Positions 18,586-27,516 of a stretch of 64,000 nt of DNA are shown one piece after another. The stretch is from Sphingomonas radiodurans (GTDB lineage: Bacteria; Pseudomonadota; Alphaproteobacteria; Sphingomonadales; Sphingomonadaceae), in NCBI RefSeq assembly GCF_020866845.1, contig NZ_CP086594.1, positions 3,614,194 to 3,678,193 of the forward strand. Direction: 5' to 3'. A program made the translations under genes and the position numbers. Each line of letters begins with the position of its first letter. Within the stretch, counting starts at the first letter, position 1. The notes under the pieces are model-generated. The model ran no database searches. It was not told the DNA's origin and saw only the letters and a program-made list of their open reading frames with translations.

Positions 18586-20982
18586 ATGAACCGCGCCCTT
18601 GCGGGCGGCGTCATTGCGACGCTGCTCGCCTGCACGTCTACCCATGCCATCGCTCAGGCGATCGCGCCCAGCGACGCCGCGGAAAGCGCGAACGACATCG
18701 TCGTCACTGCGCAAAAGGTGGAGCAGCGCATCGAGGACGTGCCACTTGCCGTCACGGCAGTGACGCAGGACCGGATGCGCGAGATCGGCGTAAACTCGCT
18801 CACCGAAGTTGCGCTCTTCGTCCCCGGCCTGCGCATCCAGGAGCAGAGCGCGAACAACCCCGGCTTCGTAATCCGCGGCATAACCTCGGACAACGGCTCG
18901 TCGCAGCAGGGCGCGCGCGTCACACTCTACTATAACGGCGTCGACATCAGCCGCTCGCGCGGCGCGTATCAGGATCTGTTCGATGTCGAGCGGATCGAAG
19001 TGGTGAAGGGCCCACAGGCGACGTTGTTCGGTACGGCCGCAGCGGTGGGTGCGGTCAGCATCATCTCCGCCAAGCCGCAGCCCGGCTTCTCTGGCGAACT
19101 GCTCGCGAGCTACGGCAATTATGACCGCACACAGGTGGCCGGTTTCCTCAACGCCGGCAACGACACGCTCGCCGCGCGGCTGGCATTCGCCTACAAGTAT
19201 CGCGACGGCTACGTACGCAACATCGCCGGCGATCCCGACGTTCCCAACCAGAACCAGGGCCGCGTCGATCAGGACGATCTGAATGGGCAGGACCAGCGCG
19301 GCATTCGCGGCTCGATCCGCTGGACACCGTCCGACTCGGTGACCGCTGATCTCGTGCTGACCTATGACGGGCAGCGCAACCCAGGCACCGCCTTCAAGAG
19401 CCGCGCGTTCGCGCCGACCGGCGGGCAGACCGGCGACTATGGCTATGCCGAATTGTCGGGCTCACCGTTCAGCCAAGAGGTGCTGGGCAAGCGCAAGCTC
19501 GGGCTCGACCGCAACGTCTATGATGCGAATCTGACGATCAACGTCGACATCGCGCCGGGCATCACGTTCACCACCGTCAACGGCTATCGTCGCTTCGATG
19601 CGCTCGAGACGTTCGATGCCGATGGCGGCCCGGCCTGGTATCTCGAATTCGCCGAGGATGCGAAGGGCGACCAGTGGAGCCACGAAAGCCGCTTCAACTT
19701 CACTGGCGACAAGTATCGCGCCTCGTTCGGCTGGAACGCCTTCTTCGAGAACGGCTATCAGCGCGTGCCATTCTCGACCGAGGAGGGAACGTACATCGCC
19801 TGCTCCGTCGCGGGTGCCTATGCGCAGGTGCGCGGTCTGCTGAACGCAGCCGGGCTGCCGACCAGCACCAATTGCATTGCGGCCAACGGCACCGTCCTGG
19901 CGGCGCGCGCCACGCAATTACTGTCGCGTGGTGCGGCGACCGTGGTGCCCTATTCGTCGGAATTCACGAACTACGGCAACAACGACACCTATTCGGTCTT
20001 CGCCGACGCGACGTTCATCCCGATCGACGCGCTGGAACTGACCGCCGGTGCGCGTCTGCTGATCGAGGATCGCCAGTCGGGCTACAGCAGCATCCAGCCC
20101 AACTCGGTGCTGCTGGCCGGGCTCGGTGTGCGCACCAGCCTGCTCGGCACCGCCAACACCAACGGCGTCAAGTTCGAAGCCAAGCGCAGCTTTGCCGCGT
20201 TCCTGCCACGCGTGAACGCGCTGTATCGCGTGACCGATGACGTCAACGTGTTCGCCACCGTCAGCAAGGGGCGCCGCTCGCCGGTCGTTCAGCTCGCCGC
20301 GTTCGCAACCACGCCAGTTAGCCCTAACCTTCAGATCGTGCCGGAAGAAACGGTGTGGAACTACGAAGGCGGCATCAAGGTCGGCGGGCGCGGGCTCTCG
20401 GGTACGCTCTCGGTGTTCTACCAGACCTATGACAATTTCCAGGTCAGCGTCACCGATGCAGCCGGTGTCGTCACCACGCAGAGTGCGGGCACGGCAAAGA
20501 ATTTGGGCGTCGAGTTCGAGGGCACGTGGCGGCCGACCGACTTCCTGAGCGTGTTCGGCAGCTTCGGCTATATCGACGGTGGGATCGGCGACGAGCCGCT
20601 GCCGAGCGGCGCAACGAACGTCTTCGCCAACAACCGCTTCCGGCTGCAGCCTGAAATCACCGCCGCCGCGGGCGCGACGTTGCGCCTGCCGGTGACCGAT
20701 GCCGTCACGTTCTACGCGACGCCGTCGGTCAGCTATCAGAGCAAGGTGTTCTTCGAACTGCCTAACCGCGAGGCGATCAGCCAGGACGGCTATGCGTTGG
20801 TCAACCTACGCGCGGGCGTCGAATTCGCCGACGGCCGCTATCGCATCGGCGGCTTCGCGCGGAACCTCGGCAACGAGCGCTATCTGATCGACGCCGGCAA
20901 CACCGGCGGCGGCTTCGGCACGCCGACCTACATCGCCGGCGAGCCGCGCTTCTATGGCGTGGAGCTCGCGGGCCGCTTCTGA
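18586..20982 (+). CDS. TonB-dependent outer-membrane receptor
   Basis: A 798-residue active transporter. The signal peptide ends near AIAQA. A TonB-box-like NDIVVTAQKVEQRIEDVPLA precedes the plug (residues about 45-165, VEVVKGPQ-type loop ERIEVVKGPQATLFG), and a 22-strand barrel ends in the aromatic-terminal motif GVELAGRF. The substrate is unknown: no siderophore or sugar genes lie alongside. Sphingomonads carry many such receptors. GGGGAAA precedes the ATG, and a strong hairpin follows the stop. Confidence 0.92.
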   Translation: MNRALAGGVIATLLACTSTHAIAQAIAPSDAAESANDIVVTAQKVEQRIEDVPLAVTAVTQDRMREIGVNSLTEVALFVPGLRIQEQSANNPGFVIRGITSDNGSSQQGARVTLYYNGVDISRSRGAYQDLFDVERIEVVKGPQATLFGTAAAVGAVSIISAKPQPGFSGELLASYGNYDRTQVAGFLNAGNDTLAARLAFAYKYRDGYVRNIAGDPDVPNQNQGRVDQDDLNGQDQRGIRGSIRWTPSDSVTADLVLTYDGQRNPGTAFKSRAFAPTGGQTGDYGYAELSGSPFSQEVLGKRKLGLDRNVYDANLTINVDIAPGITFTTVNGYRRFDALETFDADGGPAWYLEFAEDAKGDQWSHESRFNFTGDKYRASFGWNAFFENGYQRVPFSTEEGTYIACSVAGAYAQVRGLLNAAGLPTSTNCIAANGTVLAARATQLLSRGAATVVPYSSEFTNYGNNDTYSVFADATFIPIDALELTAGARLLIEDRQSGYSSIQPNSVLLAGLGVRTSLLGTANTNGVKFEAKRSFAAFLPRVNALYRVTDDVNVFATVSKGRRSPVVQLAAFATTPVSPNLQIVPEETVWNYEGGIKVGGRGLSGTLSVFYQTYDNFQVSVTDAAGVVTTQSAGTAKNLGVEFEGTWRPTDFLSVFGSFGYIDGGIGDEPLPSGATNVFANNRFRLQPEITAAAGATLRLPVTDAVTFYATPSVSYQSKVFFELPNREAISQDGYALVNLRAGVEFADGRYRIGGFARNLGNERYLIDAGNTGGGFGTPTYIAGEPRFYGVELAGRF

Positions 20983-20989
20983 CCATGGA

Positions 20990-21025
20990 CCAACGCGATG
21001 CCGGCGCGGTCCGGCATCGCGTTGG
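20990..21025 (+). terminator. Strong hairpin after TonB receptor
   Basis: A perfect 15-base stem (20990-21004 with 21011-21025) with a six-base loop starts eight bases after the receptor stop. There is no T-tract, but position and strength suggest a terminator or mRNA 3'-end stabiliser. Confidence 0.65.
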
Positions 21026-21081
21026 TAGTTGGTTCGCGAGCGCGCACACCCCATTTGCGCTCCACACAAACGGAGCACCAA

Positions 21082-22095
21082 ATGCGCGCCATCGCCTTCA
21101 AGCAGCCGGGACCGATTGATCGCGAGGATTCGCTCGTCGATATCGAGCTGCCCGATCCCGTTGCTACCGGCCGTGACCTGCTGGTCCGCGTACACGCCGC
21201 CTCGGTCAATCCCGTCGACGTGAAGGTCCGCGCCGGGATGCGCGGCGGCAGCGAAGAATGGCGCGTCCTCGGCTATGACGCAGCGGGCGAGGTGGTCGCA
21301 GTCGGCCCCGAGGTAACGGGGTTCAAGGTCGGCGACGTGGTGATGTACGCCGGGCAGATCGACCGCCCCGGCAGCAACGCCGAACTGCAATTGGTCGACG
21401 AGCGGATCGTCGGGCCGAAGCCACAGTCGCTCGATTGGGCCGCAGCAGCCGCGCTCCCGCTGACGACGATCACCGCCTGGGAAGCGCTGTTCGACAAGCT
21501 CGAGGTGAAGCGCGCGATCCCCGGCGCGGCACCCGCGGTGTTGATCGTCAACGGCGCCGGCGGCGTCGGCTCGATCACTATCCAGCTGCTGCGTGCGCTG
21601 ACCGATCTCACCGTGATCGCCACCGCCTCGCGCGACGAAACGAAGGCGTGGGTCAAGGAACTCGGCGCACATCATGTGATCAGCCACCGCGAACCGATGG
21701 CGCCGCAGATCGAGGCGCTGGGGATCGGCAAGCCCGGCCACGTCTTCTCGACCAGCCATACCGACGATCATCTAGCCGACATCCTCCAGCTGATCGCGCC
21801 GCAGGGCAAGCTGTGCCTGATCGACGATCCCAAGACGCTCGACGTCATGCCGCTCAAGACCAAGGCGATCTCGCTCCACTGGGAACTGATGTTCACCCGC
21901 TCGCTGTTCAAGACTGCCGACATGGGCGAACAGGGGCGGCTATTGGCCGAGGTGGCACAGCTGATCGATGCGGGTCAGGTCCGCAGCACGCTGACCGAGA
22001 CGTTGGGTATGATCAACGCCGACAATCTGAAGAAGGCGCATGCGCTGATCGAGAGCGGCAAGGCCCGCGGCAAGGTGGTGCTCGCCGGGTGGTGA
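21082..22095 (+). CDS. Zinc-type alcohol dehydrogenase-like / quinone reductase family protein
   Basis: 337 residues, MDR superfamily. A GroES-like N-domain (HAASVNPVDVKVRAGM, VLGYDAAGEVVAVG) is followed by a Rossmann fold with GAGGVGSITIQL for NADPH. It lacks the structural-zinc cysteines, as in the ZADH/quinone oxidoreductase subgroup. GGAG precedes the ATG. It follows the receptor hairpin and is probably transcribed on its own. The substrate is not predictable. Confidence 0.85.
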   Translation: MRAIAFKQPGPIDREDSLVDIELPDPVATGRDLLVRVHAASVNPVDVKVRAGMRGGSEEWRVLGYDAAGEVVAVGPEVTGFKVGDVVMYAGQIDRPGSNAELQLVDERIVGPKPQSLDWAAAAALPLTTITAWEALFDKLEVKRAIPGAAPAVLIVNGAGGVGSITIQLLRALTDLTVIATASRDETKAWVKELGAHHVISHREPMAPQIEALGIGKPGHVFSTSHTDDHLADILQLIAPQGKLCLIDDPKTLDVMPLKTKAISLHWELMFTRSLFKTADMGEQGRLLAEVAQLIDAGQVRSTLTETLGMINADNLKKAHALIESGKARGKVVLAGW

Positions 22096-22222
22096 ATTCC
22101 ATCCGCCGTAAGCAATAACGACGCTGCTGAAGTGCTGCACCCGCGAAGGCTGGCATTTCGCGCATCCTTCGGCTATGCGCGCCGCGAGCGCCGCGAGGGC
22201 CGCGGCCATTCCAGGAAATCGT

Positions 22223-24046
22223 ATGAATCTGCGCAACATCGCCATCATCGCGCACGTCGATCACGGCAAGACCACTCTCGTTGACCAGCTCTTCCGCCAG
22301 TCCGGCACCTTCCGCGACAACCAGCGCGTCGAAGAGCGCGCGATGGATTCGAACGATCTCGAGAAGGAGCGTGGGATCACGATCCTCGCGAAGCCGACCT
22401 CGATCGATTGGGAAGGCATCCGCATCAACATCGTCGATACGCCCGGCCACGCCGATTTCGGCGGCGAGGTGGAGCGCATCCTGTCGATGGTTGATGGCGT
22501 GGTCCTGCTGGTCGATGCCGCCGAAGGCGCGATGCCGCAGACCAAGTTCGTGACGGGCAAGGCGTTGGCGCTCGGCCTGCGCCCGATCGTCGTCGTAAAC
22601 AAGATCGACCGTTCGGACGCACGCGCGCAGGAAGTGCTCGACGAAGTGTTCGATCTGTTCGTCAGCCTCGATGCGACCGACGATCAGCTCGATTTCCCGG
22701 TGATCTTCGCTTCGGGCCGCAACGGCTATGCCGGCGACAACCCCGACGTGCGCGAAGGCACGCTGACGCCGCTGTATCGCACGATCGTCGATCATGTCCC
22801 GCCGCCGGCGCTGAACGAGGATGCGCCGTTCACCTTCCTGGTGACGTTGCTCGACCGCGATAACTTCCTCGGCCGTATCCTCACCGGCCGCGTCAATTCG
22901 GGCGTGGTGAAGCTCAACCAGCCGATCCACGCGCTGAATGACGCCGGCGAGGTGATCGAAACGGGCCGCGCATCGAAGATCATGAGCTTCCGCGGGCTCG
23001 ATCGCGTGCCGGTCGACGAGGCGCGCGCGGGCGACATCATCAGCATGGCCGGGCTTGCGGTCGCGACCGTTGCCGACACGATCTGCGACACCAGCGTAAC
23101 CCAGGCGCTCCATGCGCAAAAGATCGATCCGCCGACGCTGTCGATGCGCTTTGCGGTCAACGATTCGCCGATGGCGGGCCGCGAGGGCACCAAGGTGACC
23201 AGCCGCATGATCCGCGATCGCCTGTTTCGCGAGGCCGAATCGAACGTCGCCGTGAAGGTGACTGAAGCATCCGACCGCGACAGCTTCGAAGTCGCCGGCC
23301 GCGGCGAGCTCCAGCTCGGCGTGCTGATCGAAACGATGCGCCGCGAGGGCTTCGAACTCGGCATCAGCCGCCCGCGCGTGCTGTTCCAGGAAGATGAGAA
23401 CGGCAAGCGCACCGAGCCGTACGAGATCGTCATCATCGACGTGGACGAGGAATATTCAGGCACGGTCGTCGAGAAGATGAACCTGCGTAAGGGCGAGATG
23501 ACCGACATGCGCCCGTCGGGTGGCGGCAAGACGCGCATCACCTTCTCCGCCCCGTCGCGCGGCATGATCGGCTATCACGGCGAGTTCCTGTCGGACACGC
23601 GCGGCACCGGCATCATGAACCGGTTGTTCGAGAAGTACGGCCCGCACAAGGGCCCGATCGAAGGCCGCAAGAACGGCGTGCTGATCTCGAACGGTTCCGG
23701 TGAAGCCAATTCCTACGCACTCGGCCCGCTCGAAGGCCGCGGCATCCTGTTCGTCGGGCACGGCGAAGCGCTCTACGAGGGCATGATCATCGGCGAGAAT
23801 GCCAAGACGGAAGACCTTGAGGTCAACCCGATGAAGGCGAAGCAGCTGACGAACTTCCGCGCTTCGGGCGGCAAGGACGACGCGATCCGCCTGACCCCGC
23901 CGAAGAAGATGACGCTCGAGCAGGCGATTGCCTATATCGACGATGACGAGATGGTCGAAGTGACGCCGAAGAGCATCCGTCTTCGCAAGCGGTTCCTCGA
24001 TCCCAACGAGCGTAAGCGTAACCGGCGTAGCGCCGAAGCGGCGTGA
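22223..24046 (+). CDS. typA: Ribosome-associated GTPase TypA/BipA
   Basis: A 607-residue translational GTPase needed in ribosome assembly and stress growth. G1 is AHVDHGKTT, G2 region RGITI, G3 DTPGHADF and G4 NKID; these are followed by EF-Tu-like domain 2, EF-G-type domains III and V (GMIGYHGEFLSDTRGTGIMN) and the BipA-specific C-terminus with KPMTLE-like KKMTLEQAIAYI. The ATG at 22223 gives the canonical MNLRNIAIIAHVDHG start, with AGGAAA upstream. The following oxidoreductase overlaps its stop. Confidence 0.97.
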   Translation: MNLRNIAIIAHVDHGKTTLVDQLFRQSGTFRDNQRVEERAMDSNDLEKERGITILAKPTSIDWEGIRINIVDTPGHADFGGEVERILSMVDGVVLLVDAAEGAMPQTKFVTGKALALGLRPIVVVNKIDRSDARAQEVLDEVFDLFVSLDATDDQLDFPVIFASGRNGYAGDNPDVREGTLTPLYRTIVDHVPPPALNEDAPFTFLVTLLDRDNFLGRILTGRVNSGVVKLNQPIHALNDAGEVIETGRASKIMSFRGLDRVPVDEARAGDIISMAGLAVATVADTICDTSVTQALHAQKIDPPTLSMRFAVNDSPMAGREGTKVTSRMIRDRLFREAESNVAVKVTEASDRDSFEVAGRGELQLGVLIETMRREGFELGISRPRVLFQEDENGKRTEPYEIVIIDVDEEYSGTVVEKMNLRKGEMTDMRPSGGGKTRITFSAPSRGMIGYHGEFLSDTRGTGIMNRLFEKYGPHKGPIEGRKNGVLISNGSGEANSYALGPLEGRGILFVGHGEALYEGMIIGENAKTEDLEVNPMKAKQLTNFRASGGKDDAIRLTPPKKMTLEQAIAYIDDDEMVEVTPKSIRLRKRFLDPNERKRNRRSAEAA

Positions 24047-25095
24047 TCGCCCGGCCGATCGGAGCGGCGCCGGTGCGCGTCGGTCTGATCGGCTTCGGCT
24101 ATGCGGGGCGCACCTTCCACGTCCCGCTGATCGGCGCGACCGAAGGGATCGCGCCGATTGCCGTAGCCTCGTCGCGACCGGAAGCGGTTCATGCCGTGCT
24201 GCCCGGCATCGATATCATGGACACGCCGGCCGCGTTGATCGCGCGTGACGACATCGACCTCGTCGTCGTCGCTACCCCGAACGACAGCCACGCCCAGATC
24301 GCGCTGGCGGCGCTCTTGGCTGGCAAGCATGTCGTTGTCGACAAGCCGTTCGCACTGTCGCTGCCCGAGGCGCGCTCGGTTGTCGCGGCGGCAGAGCGGG
24401 CAGGGCGTTTGGTCACGGTATTCCACAACCGCCGCTGGGACGGCGATTTCCTGAGCGTCCGCGCCGCCATCGCGCGCGGCGACATCGGCGAAGTCGTGCA
24501 CTTTGAAAGCCACTTCGATCGCTTCCGCCCGATGGTGCGCGATCGGTGGCGCGAGCGCGCGACGCCCGGCGGCGGCATCTGGTATGACCTAGGCCCGCAC
24601 CTCATCGACCAGGCGTTGCAGCTGTTCGGACTGCCCGATGCGATTGAAGCCAGTATCGCGACGCTCCGCCCCGGTGGCGTCGCGGATGATTGGGCGCACG
24701 CGATCCTCCACTACCCCGGCCGTCGCGTGATCCTGCAGGCAAGCATGTTGGTCGCCGGCGGCAGCGCGCGCTTCACCGTCCACGGCACTGCGGGCAGCAT
24801 CGTGAAGCAAGGTGCCGATCGGCAGGAGGCGCAACTCCTCGCCGGCATGATCCCCGGCGCCGCTGGCTGGGGCGAAGATGACGATCCGCTCGTCCTGTAT
24901 GATGGCGAGCAATCCCGCGGACTGCCGACGCTGCCCGGTGACCAGCGCGATTTCTATCGCGGGGTTGCTGCCGCCGTGCGCGGTGAGGGGCCCAACCCGG
25001 TGATGCCCCACGAGGCGCTTGCCGTCATGGCGCTGATCGACGCCGGGCTGCAATCATCGGCAGAACGACGCGCCATCGAACCGGATTTCGCCTGA
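24043..25095 (+). CDS. Gfo/Idh/MocA family NAD(P)-dependent oxidoreductase
   Basis: 350 residues. An N-terminal Rossmann fold (GLIGFGYAGRTFHVPLI) is followed by VVVATPNDSHAQIALAAL and the family signature GKHVVVDKPFALS, then a C-terminal beta-sheet domain. It starts at a GTG overlapping the typA stop (GTGA), so it is translationally coupled. Its sugar or polyol substrate cannot be inferred. Confidence 0.88.
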   Translation: MIARPIGAAPVRVGLIGFGYAGRTFHVPLIGATEGIAPIAVASSRPEAVHAVLPGIDIMDTPAALIARDDIDLVVVATPNDSHAQIALAALLAGKHVVVDKPFALSLPEARSVVAAAERAGRLVTVFHNRRWDGDFLSVRAAIARGDIGEVVHFESHFDRFRPMVRDRWRERATPGGGIWYDLGPHLIDQALQLFGLPDAIEASIATLRPGGVADDWAHAILHYPGRRVILQASMLVAGGSARFTVHGTAGSIVKQGADRQEAQLLAGMIPGAAGWGEDDDPLVLYDGEQSRGLPTLPGDQRDFYRGVAAAVRGEGPNPVMPHEALAVMALIDAGLQSSAERRAIEPDFA

Positions 25096-25121
25096 TCTAC
25101 AACCCTCAAAATGCCTAGCCC

Positions 25122-25217
25122 CGTCATGCCGGGCTCGTCCCGGCATCCACCGCGCCGCGCATCCGACGTCCGTAAAGCACGCGGAACCGTGGATGCCGGG
25201 ACGAGCCCGGCATGACG
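25122..25217. repeat. Long perfect inverted repeat between convergent genes
   Basis: Arms of 29 bases (25122-25150 and 25189-25217) are exact reverse complements with a 38-base centre. The core CATGCCGGGCTCGTCCCGGC is itself palindromic. A diverged copy lies at 32372-32451. It sits after the Gfo/Idh gene and before the end of the EVE gene and may end transcription from both sides, but its length and repetition suggest an interspersed repeat family. Confidence 0.8.
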
Positions 25218-25223
25218 AGCAGG

Positions 25224-25628
25224 CTACTTCACGCCGCCCAGTTCCATCAGAACCGCCCACTCATCGTCTCGCACTGGCGTCACGGACAATCGGCTCTGCC
25301 GCAGCACTTCCAGCGCCGCGAGCCGCGGCTCTGCCTTCATCGCCGCCAGCGTCACCGGCACCGGCATCTTCTCCAATGGTTTCACCGCGACCGATGCCCA
25401 TTGGTCCTTGTCGCCGTCGGGTCGCCAGGCTCGCACGATCTCCATCGTGCCCACGGCTGCCTTTTCCGTGTTGGAATGGTAGAAGATCGCCCGATCACCG
25501 ACTTCCATTTCTTTGAGGAAGTTGCGCGCGGTGTAATTGCGCACGCCGTCCCACTCGGTCTCGCCGTCGCGCGTCAGATGATCCCAGCCGTAAACATCCG
25601 GCTCGGACCGTAACAACCAGTATCGCAT
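25224..25628 (-). CDS. EVE domain protein
   Basis: 134 residues, a PUA-like fold thought to bind modified bases in RNA or DNA. Typical features are YWLLRSEPDVYGW at the N-terminus, WDGVRNYTARNFLKEM, and GDRAIFYHSNTEKAAVGTMEIV. The start at ATG 25628 is preferred, as AGGAAAG lies six bases upstream. It is monocistronic, convergent with the oxidoreductase. Confidence 0.92.
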   Translation of the reverse strand: MRYWLLRSEPDVYGWDHLTRDGETEWDGVRNYTARNFLKEMEVGDRAIFYHSNTEKAAVGTMEIVRAWRPDGDKDQWASVAVKPLEKMPVPVTLAAMKAEPRLAALEVLRQSRLSVTPVRDDEWAVLMELGGVK

Positions 25629-25769
25629 CAATGCTTTCCTAAACGCCTTATGAACGCCATATTCCGGCTGGGTTCAGCCCGAATCGGACATAGCATTGAA
25701 CACGCTCGCAGCCTCATGCGTTTACTCCTTCGGAGCGGACCGAGCGTAACTGTGTAGAGGAGGTTCGAG

Positions 25770-26120
25770 ATGAATGGACTGATGATGAAGGCGGGTCTCG
25801 GCACGGCGATGGCCGCGACCGCACTTGCTGCTGCTGCCCCGGCCGACGCTCAGCGCTGGCGCGGCCGCGGTTATGATCGTGGCAATGATGTTGCTGCGGG
25901 CGCATTGATCGGCGGCGTGATTGGGCTTGGTCTCGGCGCAGCGATCGCGTCGAACAACAACCGCGGCTTTTACGGCTATAACGGTTACAACGGGTATCGC
26001 GGTTATTATCCGCGTGCGCGCTTCAATCCGTATCGGAACAACTGGCGCGGCCCACGCTGCTTCCGGCAGTGGGCGTTCGACCCGTACTACGGCCGCGTGC
26101 CGGTTCGGGTTTGCCGCTGA
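25770..26120 (+). CDS. Small secreted glycine-zipper, Tyr/Arg-rich protein
   Basis: 116 residues: signal peptide (cleavage near ADA-Q), a glycine-rich hydrophobic segment (AGALIGGVIGLGLGAAIAS, glycine-zipper-like), then a tail rich in Gly, Tyr, Asn and Arg (GYNGYNGYRGYYPRARF) with two cysteines (C105 and C115) near the end. A very good ribosome site (GAGGAGG) precedes it and a T-rich terminator follows. This resembles small envelope proteins common in sphingomonads; the function is unknown. Confidence 0.75.
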   Translation: MNGLMMKAGLGTAMAATALAAAAPADAQRWRGRGYDRGNDVAAGALIGGVIGLGLGAAIASNNNRGFYGYNGYNGYRGYYPRARFNPYRNNWRGPRCFRQWAFDPYYGRVPVRVCR

Positions 26121-26144
26121 TCCTATCTAAGAGGTCACGCAGGG

Positions 26145-26182
26145 GCGGCGCGGAGAGCAGGGGCTTTCCGCGCCGCTTTTTT
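26145..26182 (+). terminator. Rho-independent terminator
   Basis: The stem GCGGCGCGGA / TCCGCGCCGC (26145-26154, 26167-26176) is followed directly by six T residues. It is the clearest intrinsic terminator in the window and ends the glycine-zipper gene. Confidence 0.88.
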
Positions 26183-26219
26183 GTTGGGCTGTCGCATTTG
26201 TTCGGTTAGTCGCGCCGGC

Positions 26220-26492
26220 ATGACCGACACACCACCAGATCATCTCTCGATCGACCCCAGCAGCCCGTACTTCGACCAGCCGCCGCTCGAACGCGGCATC
26301 GGCATCCGCTTCAAGGGTCTCGAGCGCACCGATGTCGAGGAATATTCGATTTCCGAAGGTTGGATCCGCGTCGCGCTGGGCAAGAAGGTCGATCGCCGCG
26401 GTCGTCCGCTGACGATCAAGCTCCTCGGACCGGTCGAAGCGTATTTCCAGCGCCCTGCCGAGGGCGCGGAAGAGGGCACCACAGAAGCGTAA
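26220..26492 (+). CDS. DUF3297 family protein
   Basis: 90 residues. The core PPDHLSIDPSSPYFDQPPLE, then GIRFKGLERTDVEEY and RRGRPLTIKLLG, is the standard DUF3297 pattern, found as a stand-alone small soluble protein in proteobacteria. Its function is unknown. The start at ATG 26220 begins the conserved region. It is transcribed alone, with a hairpin after its stop. Confidence 0.82.
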   Translation: MTDTPPDHLSIDPSSPYFDQPPLERGIGIRFKGLERTDVEEYSISEGWIRVALGKKVDRRGRPLTIKLLGPVEAYFQRPAEGAEEGTTEA

Positions 26493-26498
26493 CGATTG

Positions 26499-26527
26499 CG
26501 CCACGCCGGGCTAGTCCCGGCGTGGCG
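26499..26527. terminator. Hairpin between convergent DUF3297 and nitronate monooxygenase genes
   Basis: Twelve-base perfect arms (CGCCACGCCGGG / CCCGGCGTGGCG) flank the loop CTAGT. The motif CGGGCTxGTCCCG relates it to the longer repeats at 25122 and 32372. Confidence 0.7.
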
Positions 26528-26536
26528 ATCCTGACC

Positions 26537-27508
26537 TTAGGCCGCGACCAACCCGATCCGCGCCTTGGCCGCGCGATATTCGCGCTCCATCCGGTCGATC
26601 CGGTCCGCGACCGTCTCCACCTTCTCGACCGCACCGATGCCTTGGCCGGAACCCCAGATATCGCGCCATGCCTTCGCCTTGGGCGCATTGTCGCCCTGAC
26701 CGAAGTTCATCGTCTTGTAGTCGCCCTCGGGCAGATTGTCGGGGTCGAGCCCCGCCGCCTCGATCGAGCCGCGCAAGTAATTGCCGTGCACCCCGGTGAA
26801 CAGGTTGGAATAGACGATGTCGGAGGCCTTCCCCTCGACGATGCCCTGCTTGTAGCCTTCGTCGGCGTTCGCTTCGACCGTCGCGATGAACGGTGAGCCG
26901 ATATAGGCGAAATCCGCCCCCATCGCCTGCGCCGCAAGCACGGCGTCACCCGTGCCGATCGATCCCGACAGCGCAACCGGCCCGTCGAACCACTGCCGGA
27001 TCTCGCTGACGATCGCGAACGGCGACAGCCGCCCCGCATGGCCGCCAGCACCGGCAGCGACCGGGATTAGCCCGTCAGCGCCCTTTTCCACTGCCTTGCG
27101 CGCGAACCGGTCGTCGATCACGTCATGGAACGTGATCCCGCCCCAGTTATGCACCGCCTGATTCAACTCGGCGCGCGCGCCCAGCGACGTGATCGTGATC
27201 GGCACCTGCCACTTCTCGCACGTGGCAAGGTCGGCATCGAGCCGGTCGTTCGACTTGTGGACAATCTGGTTCACCGCGAACGGCGCCGCGGGGCGATCGG
27301 GGTTGTCGCGGTTGTGCGCCGCCAGCTCTTCGGTGATCCGGTGCAGCCATTCGTCGAGCAGCCCTTGCGGCCGCGCGTTGAGCGCAGGAAACGAACCCAC
27401 GATGCCGGCCTTGCATTGAGCGATCACCAGCTCCGGGCCGGAAATGATGAACAAGGGCGAGCCGATGATCGGCAACCGCAGGCGGGAAAGGATCGCTGGG
27501 ACTGACAT
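26537..27508 (-). CDS. Nitronate monooxygenase (2-nitropropane dioxygenase family)
   Basis: A 323-residue FMN-dependent enzyme of the NMO class, oxidising nitroalkanes/propionate-3-nitronate in characterised members. Seen: GSPLFIISGPELVIAQCKAG at the N-terminus, PVAAGAGGHAG (flavin phosphate loop), LSGSIGTGDAVLAAQAMGAD. It starts eight bases after the LysR gene stop, so it shares a transcript with this likely regulator. The natural substrate is uncertain, as other TIM-barrel flavin enoyl reductases look alike. Confidence 0.85.
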   Translation of the reverse strand: MSVPAILSRLRLPIIGSPLFIISGPELVIAQCKAGIVGSFPALNARPQGLLDEWLHRITEELAAHNRDNPDRPAAPFAVNQIVHKSNDRLDADLATCEKWQVPITITSLGARAELNQAVHNWGGITFHDVIDDRFARKAVEKGADGLIPVAAGAGGHAGRLSPFAIVSEIRQWFDGPVALSGSIGTGDAVLAAQAMGADFAYIGSPFIATVEANADEGYKQGIVEGKASDIVYSNLFTGVHGNYLRGSIEAAGLDPDNLPEGDYKTMNFGQGDNAPKAKAWRDIWGSGQGIGAVEKVETVADRIDRMEREYRAAKARIGLVAA

Positions 27509-27516
27509 AGCTTTTG

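Noticed and set aside
22013..23119. A 368-codon minus-strand frame antisense to typA
   Set aside because: It is a shadow of typA, with no ribosome site or family.
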